Below, in pieces: positions 30,658-38,462 of a stretch of DNA of 64,000 nt. This DNA is from Roseiarcus sp963717215. Lineage in GTDB: Bacteria > Pseudomonadota > Alphaproteobacteria > Rhizobiales > Beijerinckiaceae. A program made the translations under genes and the position numbers. Position 1 is the stretch's first letter, and each line of letters begins with the position of its first letter. Where the stretch lies: assembly GCA_963717215.1 (NCBI GenBank), contig CAVQVS010000012.1, positions 116,980 to 180,979 on the forward strand. The letters are read 5' to 3'. The notes beneath the pieces are model-generated. The model had not been told where the DNA came from. It saw only the letters and a program-made list of their open reading frames with translations, and did no database searches.

Positions 30658-30734
30658 ATTCAACGAGACGAGATTGTGGCGCGCACCGCGATCCGCGCCG
30701 GGCGTATGCCCGGCGCGTCGCGACGCGGCCTCAA

Positions 30735-31142
30735 CTATGGCTTGGGCGCTGGTTTCGGCGAGGGTGTCGAACTGTTGGATTGGGCGGTCGGGGCGGGAAT
30801 CTGACTGTTCGCTGCTCCCTTCATGGCGCCCGAGACCGCCGGTGCTGATTGTGCCGTCACTTCGGTCACGGAATTGGGATTGATGACCATCATCATTGGA
30901 TTGCCCTCCGAATCCTTGGCCCGGACCAGGAAGGATGAAGGCATGATGGTGATGTTGGTGAATCCAGCCTTGGTGAGATCATCGCGCAGCTTCTGACTCA
31001 CGTGGGTTGGTGCGCGCGTGTTGGGCGTTGCGATTTGGCTGTTGGTTGACGCCGCCGGCGCCGTGTCCGTCGCCGCGACGGCGGAGCCGGCGAAGCCGCA
31101 GCTCACGAGAACCGCGCATAGCGTTTTGCTGAGGGTCTTCAT
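30735..31142 (-). CDS. Small exported protein, tandem paralogue
   Basis: A 135-residue protein with signal peptide MKTLSKTLCAVLVSCGFAGSAVA, a low-complexity Thr/Ala/Ser stretch, the core HVSQKLRDDLTKAGFTNITIMPSSFLVRAKDSEGNPMMMVINPNSVTEVT, and a Pro/Ser-rich tail. It shares the core with the gene 130 bp downstream. Their upstream regions are also partly alike (a GTTCA...AGCACTGG stretch), but this copy lacks the GGAAC -35 element. Function unknown; probably periplasmic. Confidence 0.75.
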   Translation of the reverse strand: MKTLSKTLCAVLVSCGFAGSAVAATDTAPAASTNSQIATPNTRAPTHVSQKLRDDLTKAGFTNITIMPSSFLVRAKDSEGNPMMMVINPNSVTEVTAQSAPAVSGAMKGAANSQIPAPTAQSNSSTPSPKPAPKP

Positions 31143-31311
31143 AGCGTTTCATCCTTTCAAGCTCTGCCTCCCAGTGCTTGAACAACTGCGGGTGAAGACC
31201 CGCGTTGCGTTGCGGGACAGTGAACTTTTGGTAGGCTACGGAGCGCGCGGCAATGCGGAATTGCCAGCGATCGCAACGGCGGGATCGGCCTGCCACGCGC
31301 GAGGCGCGCGT

Positions 31312-31806
31312 TTAGGGGCTCAGCGCCCCCTCGAGCAGATCGAGGGCGACCAGGACCGACGCGAGGCGCACCTCCCTTCGGCCTATGGCGCCGAACCGCT
31401 CCTCGCGGGCGACCGTCGGCTTGCCGCGCCGGGCGCAGGCGAAATGGACAAGGCCGACGGGCTTGGCCGCCGTCCCGCCGTCCGGTCCGGCGATCCCGGT
31501 TACGCTGACCGCAATCTCGGCGCGTGAAGCGCGAAGCGCGCCTTCCGCCATCGCGACCGCCGTCTGCTCGCTTACGGCGCCGTGGCAGGCAAGCGTCTCA
31601 GCCGAAACGCCAAGCAGATCCTGCTTGGCCGCGTTTGAATAGACGACGAAGCCGCGCTCGAGCATGTTCGAAGATCCAGGAATCTCCGTCAGCAGGCCGG
31701 CAATAAGGCCGCCGGTGCACGATTCCGCCGTCGCCGCCATGAGAGCAGCCTCACGGTAGCGGACGATCAGCGCCGTGGCGCGGGCGATGAGGTCGGAGGA
31801 GAACAT
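31312..31806 (-). CDS. pncC: CinA C-terminal-type nicotinamide-nucleotide amidohydrolase
   Basis: A 164-residue stand-alone CinA C-terminal (PncC) domain, which deamidates NMN to NaMN in pyridine-nucleotide recycling. Family motifs are ATAESCTGGLIAGLLTEIPGSS, GFVVYSNAAKQDLLGV, SVTGIAGPDGG and KPVGLVHFA. The N-terminal MoaB-like domain of full CinA is absent, as in most proteobacterial homologues. It is divergent from the DyP gene, and their promoters share about 170 bp. Confidence 0.85.
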   Translation of the reverse strand: MFSSDLIARATALIVRYREAALMAATAESCTGGLIAGLLTEIPGSSNMLERGFVVYSNAAKQDLLGVSAETLACHGAVSEQTAVAMAEGALRASRAEIAVSVTGIAGPDGGTAAKPVGLVHFACARRGKPTVAREERFGAIGRREVRLASVLVALDLLEGALSP

Positions 31807-31974
31807 TGGATGCCTTCGATAGGCTACGCGATTTGGCCCAGTTGCGAAACTCCGCGGGCCCCCACAAAGTTTCGTGCGAGCGCGGAAAGCGCGGACCGCC
31901 GAGGTGTTCCGGTCGAAAGATAAGTCTTGATCCGCGGCTCCCGTCCAGACATGAAAACGCGGGCGAGAGACTTC

Positions 31975-33045
31975 ATGGCAGACGCGACTTCAGAGACAGA
32001 CGCCGTCGTGGTTGCACAGCCGGTATCGGCGCCGCTGACGCGCGCCGCGATCTTCCTGGTCGTGACGATCAACAAGGGCGAGGACGATGTCGGCGCCGTG
32101 CGGTCGTTTTGCGCGGACTTTGCGGGCCTGGTTCGCGCGGTTGAATTTCGCGATCTCGAGGCCGGGCTCTCCTGCGTGATGGGGATCGGGTCCGACGCCT
32201 GGGACCGGCTGTTCGGCGACCCGCGCCCGGCTGAACTTCACCCCTTCCGCGAGTTCCGGGCCGGATCGCGCCAGGCAATCGCGACTCCCGGAGACCTCTT
32301 GTTCCACATCCGGTCCAAGCGGATGGACCTGTGTTTCGAGATCGCGGCGCAGATCATGGCGAAGCTGGGCGACGCGGTCACGGCGGTCGACGAGGTGCAC
32401 GGCTTTCGCTACTTCGACGACCGCGACCTCCTGGGCTTCGTCGACGGCACCGAGAATCCGCGGGGGCAAGCGGTGATCGACGCCGCGCTCATCAGCGCCG
32501 AGGATGCCGCATTCGCTGGCGGCAGCTATGTGATCACGCAGAAATATCTGCACGACCTCTCGGCATGGAACGCGCTGCCGACCGAGATGCAGGAGCGCAT
32601 CATCGGCCGCAGGAAGCTCTCGGACATCGAGCTCGACGACTCGGTCAAGCCGACCTTCGCGCATAACGCGCTGACGGTAATCTCCGAGAACGGGCAGGAA
32701 TTGCAGATCGTCCGCGACAACATGCCTTTCGGCAAGGTCGGGGACGGCGAATACGGCACCTATTTCATCGGCTATTGCAGCACGCCACGGGTGACCGAGC
32801 AGATGATCGAGAACATGTTCATCGGCAAGCCGCCCGGCAACTACGATCGGCTCCTCGACTTCAGCCGCGCGGTGACCGGATCTCTGTTCTTCGTGCCATC
32901 CGCGACGTTCCTGGACGCGCTTGGGCAAGACGGTCCGCCATCGCCGCCTGCTCCGAAATCAACGGCTGAGCCGTCGTCGTCAAAAGGCGTGGCGTCGGAT
33001 GGTTCGCTTGGAATTGGCTCCCTCAAAGGAGAAAAGGGCCCATGA
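31975..33045 (+). CDS. B-type dye-decolorizing peroxidase (DyP), encapsulin cargo
   Basis: A 356-residue haem peroxidase without signal peptide. The GFVDG motif (154-158, catalytic Asp157), the proximal haem His in KPTFAHN (His230) and the distal Arg in IVRDNMPFG (Arg247) are all present. After the catalytic domain comes a Pro/Ser-rich linker (about 321-340) and then DGSLGIGSLKG (342-352), the classic encapsulin cargo-loading peptide. DyP oxidises dyes, phenolics or other substrates with H2O2; in encapsulins it is packaged inside the shell. The start at this ATG has GAGAG 5-6 nt upstream; earlier in-frame TTG and ATG codons lack an SD. Its stop overlaps the shell start (ATGA). Confidence 0.93.
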   Translation: MADATSETDAVVVAQPVSAPLTRAAIFLVVTINKGEDDVGAVRSFCADFAGLVRAVEFRDLEAGLSCVMGIGSDAWDRLFGDPRPAELHPFREFRAGSRQAIATPGDLLFHIRSKRMDLCFEIAAQIMAKLGDAVTAVDEVHGFRYFDDRDLLGFVDGTENPRGQAVIDAALISAEDAAFAGGSYVITQKYLHDLSAWNALPTEMQERIIGRRKLSDIELDDSVKPTFAHNALTVISENGQELQIVRDNMPFGKVGDGEYGTYFIGYCSTPRVTEQMIENMFIGKPPGNYDRLLDFSRAVTGSLFFVPSATFLDALGQDGPPSPPAPKSTAEPSSSKGVASDGSLGIGSLKGEKGP

Positions 33046-33860
33046 ATAATCTTCACCGCGAGCTTGCCCCGATTTCCGATGCGGCATGGGCCCAGATCGA
33101 AGAGGAAACGAAGCGCACGCTTAAGCGCTATCTCGCCGGGCGGCGCGTCGTCGACGTCGAGGGGCCCGGCGGCGCCGGCCTCTCCGCGATCGGAACCGGC
33201 CACCTGAAGCCCATCGCCGCGCCGGGCGACGGGATCCTCGCGCGACAACGCGAGGTCAAGCCTCTGGTCGAACTCAGGGTCCCCTTCGAGCTTGACCGTG
33301 AGCAGATCGACGACGTCGAACGGGGCTCGAACAATTCGGACTGGCAGCCGGCCAAGGACGCCGCGCAGACAATCGCCTACGCCGAGGATCGCGCCATCTT
33401 CGAAGGGTACGCGGCCGCCGGGATCGAAGGCATTCGCCAGGGAACGAGCAATCCGATCATGACGCTCCCGGCCGACGTGCGTCAGTATCCGGATGCGATC
33501 GCCCAGGCTTTGAGCCAACTGCGTTTGGTTGGCGTCAACGGGCCCTATTCCGTCGTGCTCGGCGCGAACGCCTACACGGCGCTGGCAGAGACCGTCGACA
33601 ACGGCTACCCGGTGCTGGAGCACGTGAAGAAGCTCGTCAAGGACGAGATCATCTGGGCGCCCGCCATCGATGGCGCCTTCGTGCTCACCACCCGCGGCGG
33701 CGATTTCGACCTGCACATCGGGCAGGACGTGTCGATCGGCTATCTGAGCCATACCGACACCACAGTGCGCCTCTACCTTCAGGAGACGCTGACATTCTTC
33801 ATGCTCACCTCCGAATCCGCAGTCGCGCTGGCGCCGCGCGCAACGACCCCGCCCACCTGA
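33042..33860 (+). CDS. Family 1 encapsulin nanocompartment shell protein
   Basis: A 272-residue HK97-fold shell protein. MNNLHRELAPISDAAWAQIEEETKRTLKRYLAGRRVVDVEGPGG is the conserved N-arm and P-domain start; DWQPAKDAAQTIAYAEDRAIFEGYAAAGIEGI and the C-terminal GGDFDLHIGQDVSIGYLSHTDTTVRLYLQETLTF are strongly conserved. Subunits self-assemble into an icosahedral cage whose inner face binds the cargo peptide. The ATG overlaps the DyP stop, and the SD AAAGGAG lies inside the DyP codons for the cargo peptide. The last about 10 residues are Ala/Pro/Thr-rich. Nothing is missing from the family core. Confidence 0.95.
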   Translation: MNNLHRELAPISDAAWAQIEEETKRTLKRYLAGRRVVDVEGPGGAGLSAIGTGHLKPIAAPGDGILARQREVKPLVELRVPFELDREQIDDVERGSNNSDWQPAKDAAQTIAYAEDRAIFEGYAAAGIEGIRQGTSNPIMTLPADVRQYPDAIAQALSQLRLVGVNGPYSVVLGANAYTALAETVDNGYPVLEHVKKLVKDEIIWAPAIDGAFVLTTRGGDFDLHIGQDVSIGYLSHTDTTVRLYLQETLTFFMLTSESAVALAPRATTPPT

Positions 33861-33876
33861 CAGATGGAGGGGCCTG

Positions 33877-34311
33877 ATGGATGGCGCTTATATATCAGCG
33901 TTCGCCGCGCTTGCCGGAACGGCCATCGGCGGCCTTGCCTCGTTCACAACCTCGTGGGTGACGCAGAACGCGCAGACCCGGGCGCAACGGCGCGCGGCCG
34001 AGAGAGACAGTCGAGCCGCCTTGTTCGGCAGGTTTCTCGATGAGGCGGCGAAACTCTATTCCGACGCGCTGCAAACCAGCCGCGACGACGTAAGCGGCCT
34101 CATTCAGATTTACGCGCTGACCAACCGGATTCGCCTTCTATCCTCGCCGGAAGTGGTAGGGGCCGCTGACACGGTGGTTCGCATCATCGTCGATACCTAT
34201 CTGGCGCCGAACATCACCTTGCATGAGATGCGTGAGCAATGGATCGACAAGCACGTCGATCCGCTGCGGGATTTCAGCGAGGCGTGCCGAAAAGAGCTGC
34301 AGGCGTTTTAA
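33877..34311 (+). CDS. Small membrane-anchored protein of unknown function downstream of encapsulin
   Basis: A 144-residue protein with one hydrophobic N-terminal segment (AYISAFAALAGTAIGGLASFTTSWV) followed by a soluble helical part rich in charged residues (TQNAQTRAQRRAAERDSRAALFGRFLDEAAKLYSDAL...). It has a good SD (ATGGAGGGG) and begins 16 bp after the encapsulin stop, so it is probably in the same transcript. I recognise no named domain. It has no cargo-loading peptide, so any link to the compartment would be as an accessory or by chance proximity. Confidence 0.65.
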   Translation: MDGAYISAFAALAGTAIGGLASFTTSWVTQNAQTRAQRRAAERDSRAALFGRFLDEAAKLYSDALQTSRDDVSGLIQIYALTNRIRLLSSPEVVGAADTVVRIIVDTYLAPNITLHEMREQWIDKHVDPLRDFSEACRKELQAF

Positions 34312-34353
34312 CGGTGCTTGCCGCCACGCGGCGAGAGGTTTTGGGGGCCGTCG

Positions 34354-34602
34354 ATGAGAAACCTTGTCATCGCGGGCCTCATCCAGTTCGCCCTGCTCGC
34401 GCGAGCGCAGGCGTGGGGACGGGAGGGGCATTCGATCGTCGCCGGGATCGCGCAAAGGCGCTTGACGCCGGAGGCGGCGGCGAAAGTGCGCGAGATCCTG
34501 AGGCGCATAGGCCGCATCGGCGCGATCATCTATGAGTGCAGGGGGACTTTGCGAGTGCAGCGAGGGCCAGGCCTCGTTAGCCGTTTCAGGATCGCCGGAT
34601 GA
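34354..34602 (+). pseudogene. Remnant of an S1/P1-type nuclease gene (N-terminus only)
   Basis: The frame begins with a signal peptide (MRNLVIAGLIQFALLARAQA) followed by WGREGHSIVAGIAQRRLTPEAAAKVREIL, which is the N-terminal Trp-Gly...Gly-His zinc-site motif of S1/P1 single-strand nucleases. After about 50 residues the similarity ends, and an unrelated tail runs into the thioesterase start. Real family members have about 250-300 residues with further His/Asp zinc ligands, all absent here. A truncated relic is the best reading, since a single indel would leave the rest in another frame and I do not find it. Confidence 0.55.
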
Positions 34603-35054
34603 ACGATAGTGTTAAAGCGCGTCCGTTCACGATCGACGAACTGCGCGCCTATCTCGTCGAGGTGTTTCCGGAATTCTGGGCGAGCGGCGACTTGCGCCTC
34701 GAAGACATCGGACCGATGAGCGCGACGCTTCGCCTCGTTTATCATCCCAAGCACCTGCGGCCCGGCGGCACGATCTCGGGACCGACGATGTTCGGAGTTT
34801 GTGACGCCGCGCTCTACGTGGCGATTCTAGCTGAGATCGGCCCCGTCGCCCATGCGGTCACCACCAGCGCCTCGATCAATTTCCTCCGCAAGCCGGCGCC
34901 CGTCGATATCATCGGCAAGGCGAGGCTCATCAAACTCGGCAAGAGGCTCGCGGTCGGCGAAGTGGCGATCTATTCCGACGGCGAGAGCGAGATGGTCGCC
35001 CATGCGACAGGGACCTATTCGATTCCAGCGCGCGGCGAAGCCGCGGCGTCATAA
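34599..35054 (+). CDS. PaaI-family hotdog-fold thioesterase
   Basis: A 151-residue hotdog protein: HLRPGGTISGPTMFGVCDAALYVAILAEIG holds the helix with the active-site Asp, and VTTSASINFLRKPAPVDIIGKARLIKLGKRLAVGEVAIYSDG is the central beta-sheet. It should hydrolyse acyl-CoA thioesters; substrate unknown. A PaaI-type thioesterase directly before rplM is common in Rhizobiales, which supports both gene calls. Confidence 0.85.
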   Translation: MNDSVKARPFTIDELRAYLVEVFPEFWASGDLRLEDIGPMSATLRLVYHPKHLRPGGTISGPTMFGVCDAALYVAILAEIGPVAHAVTTSASINFLRKPAPVDIIGKARLIKLGKRLAVGEVAIYSDGESEMVAHATGTYSIPARGEAAAS

Positions 35055-35081
35055 TTCCGCGGCCCGCACGGCACGGCGGGG

Positions 35082-35111
35082 AACTATGCGGTATCATGAT
35101 ACCGCATAGTT
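35082..35111. repeat. 30-bp perfect palindrome before rplM
   Basis: The half-site AACTATGCGGTATCA is followed directly by its exact reverse complement, with no mismatch and no spacer. It lies 28 bp after the thioesterase stop and about 100 bp before rplM, just upstream of the rplM promoter. As RNA it would fold to a 13-bp stem with a CATG tetraloop, but it is not GC-rich and no T-tract follows, so it is a poor terminator. A dimer-binding operator or an extragenic element is as likely. Confidence 0.8.
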
Positions 35112-35150
35112 GACACCGGCGGTTTTCTTGGGCGTTCCGGCGCTTGGCGG

Positions 35151-35179
35151 TTGACATTCCTCTATCCCCGCAGCTAGAA
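35151..35179 (+). promoter_or_regulatory. Likely sigma-70 promoter of rplM-rpsI
   Basis: TTGACA is followed after exactly 17 bp by CTAGAA, in line with the alphaproteobacterial housekeeping pattern of a strong -35 and a weak -10. The predicted transcript start is about 25 nt before the rplM ATG. A second TTGACA overlaps the right arm of the palindrome at 35110-35115 but has no convincing -10. Confidence 0.6.
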
Positions 35180-35209
35180 GCGCGCCTCCTGAAATCGAAC
35201 GGAACGATC

Positions 35210-35692
35210 ATGTTCGGCAAAACCCATTCGACCAAAACGGCCGAGGTCGAGAAAAAATGGCTGGTCATCGACGCCAAGGGCCTGGTGGTCGGGCGGCTCG
35301 CTTCGATCATCGCCATGCGGCTGCGCGGCAAGCATAAACCCAGCTTCACCCCGCACATGGACGACGGCGACCACGTCATCGTGGTCAATGCGGACAAGAT
35401 CGTGCTCACCGGCCGGAAGCGCGACCAGAAGGTCTACTATCACTACACGGGCTATATCGGCGGCATCAAGGAACGGTCGGCCAAGTCGATCCTCGAGGGC
35501 AAGTTCCCCGAGCGCATCGTCGAGAAGGCCGTCGAGCGGATGCTTCCGCGCGGGCCGCTCGGCAAGAAGCAACTCGGCAACCTTCGCGTCTACAAAGGTC
35601 CGGAACACCCGCACGCCGCGCAGTCGCCGACCCCGTTCGACGTCGCAAAACTCAATTCCAAGAACAGCCGGAGCGCTGAAAACAATGGCTGA
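35210..35692 (+). CDS. rplM: 50S ribosomal protein L13
   Basis: A 160-residue protein; AEVEKKWLVIDAKGLVVGRLASIIAMRLRGKHK and MLPRGPLGKKQLGNLRVYKGPEHPHAAQ are diagnostic of bacterial L13. It binds 23S rRNA and is an early assembly protein. The start MFGKTHSTK fits the family; the 22-codon in-frame extension upstream covers the promoter and is excluded. It overlaps the rpsI start by 8 bp. Confidence 0.95.
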   Translation: MFGKTHSTKTAEVEKKWLVIDAKGLVVGRLASIIAMRLRGKHKPSFTPHMDDGDHVIVVNADKIVLTGRKRDQKVYYHYTGYIGGIKERSAKSILEGKFPERIVEKAVERMLPRGPLGKKQLGNLRVYKGPEHPHAAQSPTPFDVAKLNSKNSRSAENNG

Positions 35693-36167
35693 GACCCTGT
35701 CCTCTCTCGCCGACCTTGCAGGCTCGGCGGCGGCGCCGAATGCTCAAGACGCGCCTGTCCATGTGCAGAAGCTCGACAAGTACGGACGCGCCTACGCGAC
35801 CGGAAAGCGCAAGAACGCCGTGGCGCGGGTCTGGATCAAGCCGGGCAGGGGCCTCGCGACCGTCAACGGCAAGCCGCTCGACCAGTATTTCGCCCGGCCC
35901 GTGCTGCGCATGGTGCTGAGCCAGCCCCTCGTGGTGGTGAACCGCATCACTCAGTACGACCTCACGGTGACGGTGAGCGGAGGCGGCCTCTCCGGCCAGG
36001 CGGGCGCCGTGCGTCACGGCCTCGCCAAGGCGCTGACCTATTTCGAGCCGGACCTCCGGCCCGCGCTGAAAAAGGGCGGCTTCCTCACCCGCGATTCCCG
36101 CGTCGTCGAGCGCAAGAAGTACGGCCACCGCAAGGCGCGCGCGAGCTTCCAGTTCTCGAAGCGCTGA
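35685..36167 (+). CDS. rpsI: 30S ribosomal protein S9
   Basis: A 160-residue S9. An alphaproteobacterial N-terminal extension (MAETLSSLADLAGSAAAPNA..., about 30 residues) precedes the core YGRAYATGKRKNAVARVWIKPGRG. The conserved end RDSRVVERKKYGHRKARASFQFSKR reaches towards the P-site tRNA. It overlaps rplM by 8 bp, the usual coupled pair. A rho-independent terminator follows. Confidence 0.95.
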   Translation: MAETLSSLADLAGSAAAPNAQDAPVHVQKLDKYGRAYATGKRKNAVARVWIKPGRGLATVNGKPLDQYFARPVLRMVLSQPLVVVNRITQYDLTVTVSGGGLSGQAGAVRHGLAKALTYFEPDLRPALKKGGFLTRDSRVVERKKYGHRKARASFQFSKR

Positions 36168-36175
36168 GGCGCTTC

Positions 36176-36219
36176 CCTCATCCCGCCCTTCGGGCCACCT
36201 TCTCCCTGTGGGAGAAGGG
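36176..36219. repeat. Dispersed-repeat-like inverted element
   Basis: CTCATCCCGCCCTTCGGGCCACCTTCTCCCTGTGGGAGAAGG-type sequence: it contains CCCTTCGGG and CCTTCTCCC-TGT-GGGAGAAGG inverted repeats. Similar CTTCTCCC...GGGAGAAGG elements are common extragenic repeats in Rhizobiales. It lies between rpsI and its terminator. Confidence 0.5.
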
Positions 36220-36247
36220 AAGGGCGGCGCAAGCCGCCCTTTTTTGT
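36220..36247 (+). terminator. Rho-independent terminator after rpsI
   Basis: A stem AAGGGCGGC with loop GCAA and the complementary arm GCCGCCCTT runs into TTTTTTGTTTT. This is a textbook intrinsic terminator on the plus strand, placed 50-80 bp past the rpsI stop. On the minus strand it immediately follows the LuxR gene stop but has no T-run there. Confidence 0.85.
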
Positions 36248-36248
36248 T

Positions 36249-37370
36249 TTAATGCAGCGCCGCGAGCTTTTGCACGAGGCTCGCAAGCTCCGCCTGCCGG
36301 TTGACGCCAAGCTTCATGAAGATCGTTTTGAGATAGGATCGAGCGGTCTCATATGTGATTCCGGCGTTTTGGGCGGCCCCTTCCAGCCGCTCGCCCTCGG
36401 CGATGCGCACAGCGAGTTCGGCTTCACGTTCTGACAACTGATAGAGGCGACGCAGGATGTCGCGCAGCGCCTCGGAATCCGCTTCCGAGTCGGAAATGAA
36501 GATTGCGGCTGCGACATGCGCAGCTGCCAAGCCGAACGGCGGCGAAGGCATCGGCGCGACGACGAGTCCGAAGGCGCGTGCGCCAGAGGGACGCCGGACG
36601 AGCATCACCCCGCCGCTTGAAGAGGCATCGCCTTCGCCGCGCCACCGTCCCCCGGTGGCGCCGTCCAGAAGACGGTCGAGCAGAGCCTGCTCCGCCGCGC
36701 CGCTGGCCCGGCAGGCGCCCTTGCCGTCGAGGAACAGGCCGTCGCGGCCCGCGAGGATGCGCTTAGCGACGCGGTTGGCGTAGATCAGACGCCGGTTGGT
36801 CCCGACAAAGATGACGCCGCGCTTCAGTTCATCCAACGCGGCGAGCGCGGTCGCCCCGAGAGGGGACGACGGCTCAAGCCGTTCGTAGACCTGCAGGGCG
36901 CGCTGAAGATGCGGCGTGAGCTGCGCGAGCAACCGCAACTCTTCGGAGGCAGGCGCACCGGCCTTTTTCGAGCGAATGATGCTCAGAAAAGTGAAGCGAC
37001 GGTCATTGAAAAGGCTGATCCCGAAGCCTTTGAATAGATCGTTCGGAGCCATGAGGTCCGCGTAGAACTCGGTCTTGACCAGTTCATCCTCAGGATAAAG
37101 CTCTTCGGTCCGATGCAGCGCTCCCGAGGGTATGAGCATCTTTTTTGGCATCCAGGGGTTGATCGCCGCGTATCGATCCTCGAGAGCGCGCAGGACCTTC
37201 GCCTCGTAGCGGTGGGAGGCGGCGACTTGGTTGGCGTGCCAGAAAATCGTTGAGCCGTCACGAAAATGCTCGCCGACCGAGCTGGCGAAATCCTGTCAAT
37301 GCGCCGGATCGAGCGCGGCCGCATAGGCCTGCTCGATCATGCCTACGAGTGCGTCGTCGGAAGGTGACAT
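36249..37370 (-). CDS. LuxR-family transcriptional regulator; in-frame stop at codon 25
   Basis: A C-terminal LuxR helix-turn-helix is clear (about 300-370): QLSEREAELAVRIAEGERLEGAAQNAGITYETARSYLKTIFMKLGVNRQAELASLVQKL. A PAS-like region sits before it (GVIFVGTNRRLIYANRVAKRIL), as in other alphaproteobacterial regulators of this shape. The full frame starts MSPSDDALVGMIEQAYAAALDPAH, then has a TGA at 37296-37298 where TGG would fit, and continues in the same frame. Without the stop the protein has 373 residues; as read, translation could only restart at the ATG at 37151 (300 residues). A substitution error or a nonsense mutation are both possible. Targets unknown. Confidence 0.7.
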
Positions 37371-37649
37371 TGATCGCTCCGAGTGGATTGAATCACGCTT
37401 CGGAGCCTCCATGGTCCCCGCCACGAAGCCGACTTGGCAATGGGCAGAACTACCTATACCTGGCCGTGGGCCAAGGCAGCCGCTGGCCGCGCAGGATGCG
37501 GTCGCTGACGACGTCCGCTTCGCTTAGCTAGAGGCCAACAACAGCGGTCGGCGCCCCCAAACGAGGGTAGCGCGCCTTTGCGATCCCCTATCAACATGGG
37601 CAGGCAGAGGTTCCTCTGCGCCAACAACGCCTCGATCTGGGGGATAACT

Positions 37650-38398
37650 ATGAACTTAAAACTATTGGTCGCCACAGGCTTTCTGGGGCTTGCCGGAAGC
37701 GTCGGTATATATGCTCCCGCATCGGCGACGTTGATCGATGTAATTTATAAGGCGCGGTCAAAGATGGAATTGACGGCATCGGGCTGTACGGTCCCGCCGG
37801 AGCCGACCTCACCGGCGATGCCTTCGTCGCCACCTTCAACATGGATACTTCGAAGGGCATCCCTCTTTTCACAGCGACTGAGAACTACATCCACGGCGGC
37901 ACGATTTACGGGGTTGAAAGCCCGATCATCCAGGCGACGCTCGAAATCAACGGCAAGAGCGCGACTATTGACGGCAGCGATAACAGCTCAGTGCAGGCGT
38001 TTCTCGGCGAGCCTGGCGTCGGCAACCAGCAGTCGCACGAAGTCACGGACGCCAGCGGAAATACCCTGTTGCTGTACGTGATCGAGGCCAATTTCGCGTC
38101 AGTCGGAAATATTCCGTTTACTATCGACGTCCCTTTGGACTTTGTCTTCACCTCCGCGGAGATCGGCGGCCTCTTCGGGCAGTTTCATAGCGGAAACCTG
38201 GTGACGGCGCTCGACTTCAGTCCGACCGAGCTGATCTACCAATATCCGGCGCCGAACGCAGTGCCGGAGCCATCCACCTGGGCGTTGATGCTATTGGGCC
38301 TCGTCGGGCTCGGCGCGTTCGGCTACCGCCGGACGCGAAGTTCTCCGCCTCTCGAATTGATCGGATTTGATCGAAGCGACTCTCCCGTCCTTCAATAA
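37650..38398 (+). CDS. PEP-CTERM sorting-domain exported protein; one apparent frameshift
   Basis: Signal peptide MNLKLLVATGFLGLAGSVGIYAPASA, a beta-rich passenger (GADLTGDAFVATFNMDTSKGIPLF...), and the C-terminal sorting signal VPEPSTWALMLLGLVGLGAFGYRRTR: PEP motif, hydrophobic helix and Arg-rich end. Such proteins are processed by an exosortase and often belong to exopolysaccharide or biofilm surfaces. After TTTATAA a base appears lost near 37751 (AAGGCGCGG where AAGGGCGCGG would keep the frame YKGAVKDGIDG). This is the only -1 break in the window. The corrected length is 249 residues. A terminator follows. Confidence 0.75.
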
Positions 38399-38434
38399 TC
38401 GATTTTCATCCCGAAAATCTTTGCAATGCTGTTT

Positions 38435-38462
38435 CAGGGCGGCTTCGGCCGCCCTGTTTTTC
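38435..38462 (+). terminator. Rho-independent terminator after the PEP-CTERM gene
   Basis: CAGGGCGGC, loop TTCG, and GCCGCCCTG form a 9-bp GC-rich stem with a stable UUCG tetraloop, followed by TTTTTCGTT. It lies about 40 bp past the PEP-CTERM stop. Confidence 0.85.

Noticed and set aside
31927..31974. Upstream TTG/ATG starts for DyP
   Set aside because: No SD before them, whereas GAGAG precedes the ATG at 31975 at proper distance and the extra residues are not conserved.
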